NCBI GenBank assembly: GCA_937988865.1
Contig: CALKHV010000097.1
Coordinates: forward strand, 1 to 38,022
Direction of reading: 5' to 3'
Origin: an uncultured Propionibacteriaceae bacterium
GTDB taxonomy: Bacteria > Actinomycetota > Actinomycetes > Propionibacteriales > Propionibacteriaceae
DNA length: 38,022 nucleotides
Numbering within the stretch: the first letter of the stretch is position 1; the number at the start of each line of letters is the position of its first letter. Shown piece after piece: positions 33,633 to 38,022 of this stretch. The notes below the pieces were generated by a model. The model was not told the origin of the DNA. It made no database searches and saw only the letters and a program-made list of their open reading frames with translations. Position numbers and translations under genes: made by a program.

Positions 33633-34915
33633 CGCAGGGTCTCCTGATCTCCCGAGTGATAGTCGAGGACGGCCCTGGCCGTGGGCGCCAGCCAGTCGCG
33701 GGCTGCTCGGGCGACGGCGTCCGGGGTCACGGCGAGGTAGTCGGCGAGGTGGGTGTTGATGCCCTCCGCGTCCCCGTGCAGCACCGCGAAGTTGTTGATC
33801 TCGTCGGCCCGCGAATCGACGGAGGCCAGTTCGAGCAGCCAGTCGCGCTCGTAGCCGGCGTGGATACGGTCGAGTTCGGCGTCCGAAGGGCCTTCGGACG
33901 CAAGCCGCTCGACCTCGTCGAGCACGATCTCCTCGATGCGTCCGAGCTCGACGCCGTCGCGGGCGCGGGCAGAGATCAACGCCATCGATGTGCCGCGAGC
34001 GAGTCCGAAGTCTGTGGTCCCGATGCCTTCCGACAGTTCAAGGTCGCGCACCAGACGCCGGTGGAGGCGTGCCGACTGGCCCTCTCCCAGCACGGCGAGA
34101 GCCTGGTCGAGGGCCAGGTGGTCATGGTGGGTCGGAGCCGGCGAGCGCCATCCCACGTGGATGGCGTCCCTCGGGACGGGTCGATGCATCACCGTCCGGG
34201 GGACGCCCTGATGCGCCGGGAGCGGTGACGGACGGGCGTGGTCGGGCGGGCGGCGTCCTGGGTGCGATCCGAACGCAGCCTCCACACGGGTGAAAGCGGA
34301 GTCCTCCTCAACGGCGCCACTGATGACCAGGGTCGCGTCGGTCGGGGTGTACCACGCCCCGTAGAAGCCCTGGACGTCATCGAGCGTGGCCGCGTCCAGA
34401 TGGGCCATCGACCCGATCGTGGGGTGGTGGTACGGGTGATCAGGGGGGAAGTGGAGCTCGAGGAGCAATTGCACGACGTCGCCGTAGGGAACGTTGTCGT
34501 AACGTTGCCGCTTCTCCTCCTTGACCACCTCGCGCTGGTTGTTCAGGTTGTCCTGGTCGACCGTGAGGCTCTGCATGCGATCAGCCTCCAGCCACAGCGC
34601 CAGGTCGAGCGCCCCTACCGGAATCGCCTCGAAGTAGTTGGTGCGGTCGAATGACGTCGTCGCGTTCACGCTGCCTCCGGCGGCCTGCATGGACGCGAGG
34701 TGCTCCCCACTGGGCACGTTGGCAGAACCCTGGAACATGAGGTGTTCGAAGAGGTGGGCGAAGCCGGTCCTGGACGCCGACTCGTCCGCAGACCCGACGC
34801 CGTACCAGAGGTTCACCGCCACTGCGGGACTCGTGGGGTCGGGGTTCACGATCACCCTCAGCCCGTTGTCAAGCATGCGCTCGACGATGGGATAGTGCAG
34901 CAACAGTGGCGCCAT
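33629..34915 (-). CDS. M16B zinc metallopeptidase, catalytic subunit
   Basis: Zinc peptidase of the M16B family (428 aa) that degrades or processes peptides within a closed chamber. The inverted zinc motif HLFEH is at about residues 54-58 and the downstream Glu ligand lies in NNQREVVKEEKRQRYDN. Other family marks are LDNGLRVIV, YGVGSADE, GGSVNATTSFDRTNYFE and PYHHPTIG. The ATG at 34915 has AAAGG 4 nt upstream. The downstream non-catalytic M16 gene overlaps it by 4 nt, so the two probably make a heterodimer. It is divergent from the initiator tRNA gene. The promoter is not obvious. Confidence 0.94.
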   Translation of the reverse strand: MAPLLLHYPIVERMLDNGLRVIVNPDPTSPAVAVNLWYGVGSADESASRTGFAHLFEHLMFQGSANVPSGEHLASMQAAGGSVNATTSFDRTNYFEAIPVGALDLALWLEADRMQSLTVDQDNLNNQREVVKEEKRQRYDNVPYGDVVQLLLELHFPPDHPYHHPTIGSMAHLDAATLDDVQGFYGAWYTPTDATLVISGAVEEDSAFTRVEAAFGSHPGRRPPDHARPSPLPAHQGVPRTVMHRPVPRDAIHVGWRSPAPTHHDHLALDQALAVLGEGQSARLHRRLVRDLELSEGIGTTDFGLARGTSMALISARARDGVELGRIEEIVLDEVERLASEGPSDAELDRIHAGYERDWLLELASVDSRADEINNFAVLHGDAEGINTHLADYLAVTPDAVARAARDWLAPTARAVLDYHSGDQETLR

Positions 34916-34995
34916 GGCCCCTTTCGTACCACACCTTGGCCCGGACGCGGTGGTGCGCGCCCGGCTTCGCCCCAGGCGAACGGGAAGGATCGGAT

Positions 34996-35024
34996 TTGGC
35001 TCAGCTCCGTGGGTCGGGTAACGT
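34996..35024 (+). promoter_or_regulatory. Promoter of the initiator tRNA
   Basis: TTGGCT (34996-35001) and TAACGT (35019-35024) with a 17-bp spacer lie 12 nt before the mature tRNA 5' end, giving a short precursor leader. Both hexamers are good for this GC content. Confidence 0.65.
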
Positions 35025-35035
35025 TGTCGGAGCGA

Positions 35036-35112
35036 CGCGGGGTGGAGCAGCTCGGTAGCTCGCTGGGCTCATAACCCAGAGGTCACAGGTTCAAATCCTG
35101 TCCCCGCTACCA
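35036..35112 (+). tRNA. Initiator tRNA-fMet (CAT)
   Basis: A 77-nt cloverleaf with anticodon CAT at 35070-35072, the three G-C pairs flanking the anticodon loop (GGGCTCATAACCC) that mark initiator tRNA, an unpaired first position (C1 opposite T72), a TTCAAAT T-loop and an encoded 3' CCA (35110-35112). All arms pair. It therefore serves translation initiation, not elongation. Confidence 0.96.
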
Positions 35113-35463
35113 ATGAACCGGCCTTGACTAGGTGTAACGACCAAGTCAGGGCCGGTTTCGCGTGCAGGCACCTTCGCGTGCACGTGCCCAGGGTGCGGCC
35201 GGACCCACCAGCGGGAGCCATGACGTCTCGCACTGCCACCAAGAGCAAGGTCCCACCACCCGGGCCCATCGAGCAGGCCGGTGCCAGGACGTGATCCGGA
35301 CTCGAGACGTGTTCTGCTGTGGCAGTGCAGGCGTCCGGAGACCCACCGCGAACGCTTCCGGGGCACATTCGCCTGGTGACCTGGCCTCGCTGCCGGGGGA
35401 GTGGGGCTCTCTACAGTTGCCGATGTCATGTCATATCGGGTGGGTCAGGATCGTATACAGGGT
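35113..35463. other. Gene-free stretch after the tRNA
   Basis: It holds the tRNA terminator at 35116-35157 and then about 300 nt with no supported gene before the sigma factor. A TATACA hexamer at 35454-35459 just upstream of ATG 35464 could be a -10 box. Open frames here look like chance or antisense-tRNA translation. Confidence 0.6.
35116..35157 (+). terminator. Terminator of the initiator tRNA
   Basis: AACCGGCCTTGACT (35116-35129) pairs with AGTCAGGGCCGGTTT (35144-35157), with one offset base, and ends in TTT. It starts 4 nt after the tRNA CCA, so it is a clear Rho-independent terminator. Confidence 0.85.
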
Positions 35464-35994
35464 ATGAATGCGCCCGGCGACGAGCAGTTCCGTCAGCTCT
35501 ACAGCACGACCTCACGACGCGTGTACGCCTATCTGCGTCGTCATGCCGACCCTGACGTCGCCGAGTCAGTGCTCGCAGAGGTCTACGTGCAGGCGTGGCG
35601 TCACCTGCAGTCCCTGTCCCCTGATCCCATGGGCTGGCTGATCGTGACCGCCAAACGCATCCTCGTGGACCACCATCGGGCACAGAGTCGTCGCGACAGG
35701 CTCAGCGACGACCTGTTCAGCGTGACTCGCGGCACCCATTTTGAGGATCCGGCTTCCTTTGTGGTCAACCGACACGCAGTCCTCGACGCCCTGCGCCGTC
35801 TAGCCCCCGACGAGCGGGAAGCCCTGCTCCTGGTCGGCTGGGACGGGTTGAGCCACGCCAGCGCCGCCAAGGTCGCCGGGTGCTCAACTGCCGCCTTCAC
35901 CAAGAGGCTGTCGCGTGCGCGACAACGTCTTGCCGAGCTGCTCGAACCATCCCCAGCCGCGATGTCCTTGCGGCCCCTCTCAGGAAAGGTGTGA
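35464..35994 (+). CDS. Sigma-70 family RNA polymerase sigma factor (ECF-like)
   Basis: A 176-aa alternative sigma factor. Region 2 covers about residues 8-75 (RQLYSTTSRRVYAYLRRH ... AEVYVQAWRHL), and region 4 covers residues about 100-165 with a helix-turn-helix GLSHASAAKVAGCSTAAFTKRLSRA-like stretch. Length and lack of regions 1 and 3 fit the extracytoplasmic-function class. The ATG at 35464 (MNAPGDEQF) is preferred; ATG 35428 would add 12 residues. A TATACA box lies just upstream. The next gene, a single-pass membrane protein, overlaps or abuts its stop and is the likely partner in control. The signal is unknown. Confidence 0.87.
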   Translation: MNAPGDEQFRQLYSTTSRRVYAYLRRHADPDVAESVLAEVYVQAWRHLQSLSPDPMGWLIVTAKRILVDHHRAQSRRDRLSDDLFSVTRGTHFEDPASFVVNRHAVLDALRRLAPDEREALLLVGWDGLSHASAAKVAGCSTAAFTKRLSRARQRLAELLEPSPAAMSLRPLSGKV

Positions 35995-35999
35995 CCGTC

Positions 36000-37013
36000 G
36001 TGCGATTCATTGAGTCGATCCGTCCCAGCGACGAAGCGATCGATGCCGAGTTCGATGCCCAACGACGCGAGTCAGTGTTCAAGGAGATCCTGCATGCCAC
36101 CGGAACGGTGGTCCCGATCACCGCGAAGCGACGCCGCTGGCCCTCGATGGTGGCGGCAGCGGTCGCCGCTGTGGCAGTGGTGGGGCTGACTGCCCAGGCC
36201 CTGACCACTCTGGGCGGTTCCGTGTCGGACCCCTCACGGTTGGGGCCGATGCGCAACTACTCCACGTCCGCCCCTCTCAATGCCGTCGGTGGCTCGGCGG
36301 TCGCCCTGTTGGCCGGGGTGGCCATGGAAGCGGCAGCCGCGCCGGCACCGACCACGGGGGTTCTGCTCCACGTCGTGCGGGTTGAGGAACAGCACAGTGT
36401 GCTCGGCGACGGTTCGACCGAGGTGGGCAGGACCAGACACGACGACTACACCGACGGGGACGGGTGGTTGTGGAGTCGTCGAACCGGCGACCAGGACTTC
36501 TGGTTGCTGACTCCTCAGGGTCAGGCGTCCATCATGTCCTTGCCGTCCGACCCTGATGCCCTGGAGTCCGCACTGCGCGCAGGCACCGGCAACAACAGTG
36601 GCGACGAGCGGGTCTTCAAGGCGATCGATGAGATCCTCCGCACCGAGACCGCGCCCGCAGCGCTGCGGGCGGCCGCCATCACGGTCCTGCGGCACATCGC
36701 CGAGAGCCCGCAAGCCCCGGTGACCACCAAGGACGGACAGACAGCAACACCGTCGGTGGTCGTGACCGCCATTGCTCTCGACGGGACGGGCGAGACAGGC
36801 TACCGCGCCGCGATCACGGACCCGACGTCACGTCCCGGCGTCGAGTACTGGCTGGTGCTGGACGCCACAGGCCAGATCATGCAATCGGGCATGAACAGCC
36901 CGGATGTCACCTTCACCAGCACGATCCTTACCCGCGAATGGGCCGACTCGCTCCCATTGGACTTCACCAACGTTCTCGGCACCGACCACGTCGTGAAGGA
37001 GATCGACGGCTGA
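36000..37013 (+). CDS. CU044_5270-type membrane protein, putative sigma partner
   Basis: A 337-aa protein with a short cytosolic N-terminus (about 40 residues, SIRPSDEAIDAEFDAQ), one membrane helix (WPSMVAAAVAAVAVVGLTA) and an extracytoplasmic domain. The features LLTPQGQASIMSLPSDPDALESALR cut into parts here, ETAPAALRAAAITVL, and EYWLVLDATGQIMQ resemble the CU044_5270 family, usually encoded next to ECF-like sigma factors. It lacks a zinc-binding anti-sigma HxxxCxxC motif, so classical anti-sigma action is unproven. GTG 36000 is my choice with AAAGG 10 nt upstream; GTG 35991, which overlaps the sigma stop, is possible. A strong hairpin follows the gene. Confidence 0.78.
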   Translation: MRFIESIRPSDEAIDAEFDAQRRESVFKEILHATGTVVPITAKRRRWPSMVAAAVAAVAVVGLTAQALTTLGGSVSDPSRLGPMRNYSTSAPLNAVGGSAVALLAGVAMEAAAAPAPTTGVLLHVVRVEEQHSVLGDGSTEVGRTRHDDYTDGDGWLWSRRTGDQDFWLLTPQGQASIMSLPSDPDALESALRAGTGNNSGDERVFKAIDEILRTETAPAALRAAAITVLRHIAESPQAPVTTKDGQTATPSVVVTAIALDGTGETGYRAAITDPTSRPGVEYWLVLDATGQIMQSGMNSPDVTFTSTILTREWADSLPLDFTNVLGTDHVVKEIDG

Positions 37014-37316
37014 CCAGGCCCGTCGACGGACGACGGCGGTTCGGGGGAAGTGTGAACCATCCCCGAACCGCCGTGAACTCCTGTGCCGGGAGCCATCGAG
37101 TGCGCCGGTTCCTGAATGAGCGATTCCTTGAGGGTGTCGAGGACTCATTGGCAGGACTCAATCGAGGGGTGGGGACCGGCTTCACCCGAGGACGATGTCC
37201 GCCGCGGGGGCTAGTTGAGGGTTTCCAGAAGGACCCATGAACCGTAGGCTCGTGCTGAGGCGGCGAAAGAAGCAGAGTGCTCCTCAACCGAGTGCCGCCC
37301 AGCCGAAGGGAGCGCC
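37014..37316. other. Intergenic region before the cupin gene
   Basis: It holds the terminator at 37033-37074, a direct repeat AGGACTCA at 37140-37147 and 37153-37160 (13-bp period), and a weak TAGGCT/TTCCAG promoter-like pair near 37220-37250. No gene is supported; a 69-codon frame from 37237 overlaps the cupin gene out of frame and is Arg/Ser/Pro-rich. Confidence 0.5.
37033..37074 (+). terminator. Terminator of the sigma operon
   Basis: A perfect 14-bp stem (37033-37046 with 37061-37074) and a 14-nt loop, 20 nt after the stop of the CU044_5270-type gene. No T-run follows. Confidence 0.75.
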
Positions 37317-37658
37317 ATGGATGACCCCATCACCACCAATCCCGAGCTCTACCACCTTGTCTTCGAGAACGACCGCGTGCGGGTCCTGGAATACGTCGAC
37401 AAGCCCGGGGACGCCACGCAGCCGCACTCGCACCCCGACAGCGTGATGGTCACCTTGAGCAGTTTCCGACGTCGGCTCCGGTCAGGCGCAAAAGAGCTCG
37501 ATGTCGAGTTGCCTGCATTCCAGGCCCGGTGGCTGGACGCCCAAGAGCATGCGGGGACCAATATCGGTGATACCCCGACCCACACGATCTTCGTTGAGCT
37601 CAAGGAGCCAAGACGATCAGATTCCGGAGAGGGTCACTTGGGGCCATCCGCGTCCTGA
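37317..37658 (+). CDS. Small cupin-domain protein
   Basis: A 113-aa cytosolic protein with a single cupin barrel. The metal-binding His pair is in QPHSHPDSVMV (residues about 40-50), and the second half has GDTPTHTIFVELKEP, a pattern seen in small uncharacterised cupins. No signal peptide is present. The ATG at 37317 has GAAGGGAG at a suitable distance; a second ATG one base on is in another frame. The last 15 residues after ELKEP are low in conservation and may be variable. A hairpin terminator lies 114 nt downstream. Substrate unknown. Confidence 0.8.
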   Translation: MDDPITTNPELYHLVFENDRVRVLEYVDKPGDATQPHSHPDSVMVTLSSFRRRLRSGAKELDVELPAFQARWLDAQEHAGTNIGDTPTHTIFVELKEPRRSDSGEGHLGPSAS

Positions 37659-37771
37659 CGACCAGCGCCGGGCGCCATGGCTTGCTGGAAGGGCTCAGTC
37701 GGTGTCGTCTCCATCGGCGGTGGGCCGGATGGGTCATGGCAAGCCAGTCCAGGTCGCGATGCAAGTGGCAG

Positions 37772-37808
37772 ACAGGTCCCGCGAGGGTCACCCTCGCAGG
37801 GCCTGTTT
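37772..37808 (+). terminator. Hairpin terminator after the cupin gene
   Basis: ACAGGTCC (37772-37779) pairs with GGGCCTGT (37799-37806) and GCGAGGG with CCCTCGC inside, around a TCA loop, with one mismatch. TTT follows. This is a strong intrinsic terminator. The remaining bases from 37659 to 37900 show no gene. Confidence 0.75.
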
Positions 37809-37900
37809 CCCGCCTCACCCGGTTGGTTCACTGGTTCGTGGGAGCCAACACTGACCGCTTTCGGCCTCCACCGCCTGAGCGGCCAATCCGACGGACGACA

Positions 37901-38022
37901 GTGAAGAACGCACTCCTCGGAAGTCTTGAGATTTCCCCGCATCGGTCTCGGCGCGATGACCATGGCCTGCACCTACACGTCCGAAGGCGGCCTGGACGAC
38001 GCCGAGTCGATCCGGACCATCC
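37901..38022 (+). pseudogene. Aldo/keto reductase 5' end, apparent frameshift, cut by window edge
   Basis: From GTG 37901 the frame reads VKNALLGSLEIS, the typical start of an NADPH-dependent aldo/keto reductase. It then leaves the family at a CCCC run (37935-37938). Omitting one C restores RIGLGAMTMACTY and later DDAESIRTI, the conserved N-terminal region including the expected DDAES block. So either one base is inserted (true mutation or read error) or translation starts at TTG 37926 in the second frame, giving MRFPRIGLG with a shortened first strand. The gene continues beyond the window. The family is fairly certain; broken status is not. Confidence 0.65.

Noticed and set aside
35069..35368. 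Minus-strand frame ending in GTGFEPVTSGL
   Set aside because: This C-terminal peptide is the translation of the antisense strand of the tRNA gene, a known annotation artefact.
37140..37160. Direct repeat AGGACTCA twice with a 13-bp period
   Set aside because: Only two short copies and not clearly tied to a promoter, so chance is a good explanation.
37237..37446. 69-codon frame before and across the cupin start
   Set aside because: Basic, low-complexity translation that overlaps the cupin gene out of frame. The cupin frame has His motifs and its own ribosome site.
1..38022. CRISPR array, prophage, transposon or biosynthetic gene cluster
   Set aside because: No regularly spaced direct repeats with unique spacers, no integrase or transposase, and no synthase or YcaO genes are present.

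Overview
The window is a GC-rich chromosomal segment of an actinomycete. A WhiB-family regulator with an AT-hook, AdnAB, UvrD2, a DUF3107 protein, a UPF0182 membrane protein and a PPA1309-family protein all point there. The PPA1309-type protein and the presence of both AdnAB and RecBCD suggest Propionibacteriaceae or a close relative (inference). Gene order follows a backbone that I recall from Mycobacterium tuberculosis (Rv3193c to Rv3211): rhlE, ferritin-like protein, DUF3107, adnA-adnB, nudC, uvrD2, whiB7, ThiF-like protein, zincin-like protein, PDZ-Lon protease, UPF0182. So most of the window is conserved core, with local additions.

Layout. 1-220: two related tandem repeat families just downstream of rhlE. 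233-5217: rhlE (-), a ferritin-like protein (+), a PP2C phosphatase and DUF3107 pair (-), a stand-alone LigD-type polymerase domain (-) and a cold-shock protein (-). 5455-12746: adnA, adnB and nudC (+). 12748-21097: recC-recB-recD (-), coupled by ATGA overlaps and lying between nudC and uvrD2. 21209-23263: uvrD2 (+). 23264-24038: whiB7 with a long leader carrying a promoter, an upstream ORF and an attenuator-like hairpin. 24041-25293: ThiF-like protein and a DUF5679 zinc-ribbon protein (-). 25294-25696: a gene-poor gap with a 63-nt imperfect hairpin. 25697-27748: YgjP-like metallopeptidase (+) converging on a zincin-like protein (-). 27854-32284: PDZ-Lon protease, PPA1309-family protein and UPF0182 protein (+). 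32292-34915: two M16 peptidase subunits (-). 35036-35112: initiator tRNA. 35464-37013: sigma factor with a CU044_5270-type membrane partner (+). 37317-37658: small cupin (+). 37901-38022: start of an aldo/keto reductase that appears frameshifted and runs off the edge.

How the genes work together. The central 16 kb is a double-strand-break repair block. It encodes both actinobacterial end-resection machines (AdnAB and RecBCD), the UvrD2 helicase, and nearby a NHEJ-type polymerase domain. The whiB7 locus is a classic antibiotic-inducible resistance regulator. The PDZ-Lon, M16 and zincin-like genes form an envelope or proteolysis group. I found no CRISPR array, prophage, transposase or biosynthetic cluster. 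The most notable signals not explained by the genes are the terminal repeats, the whiB7 leader, an over-represented GCGTCCG heptamer, the 63-nt intergenic hairpin, and a recurring TAGNNT box placed for leaderless transcription.
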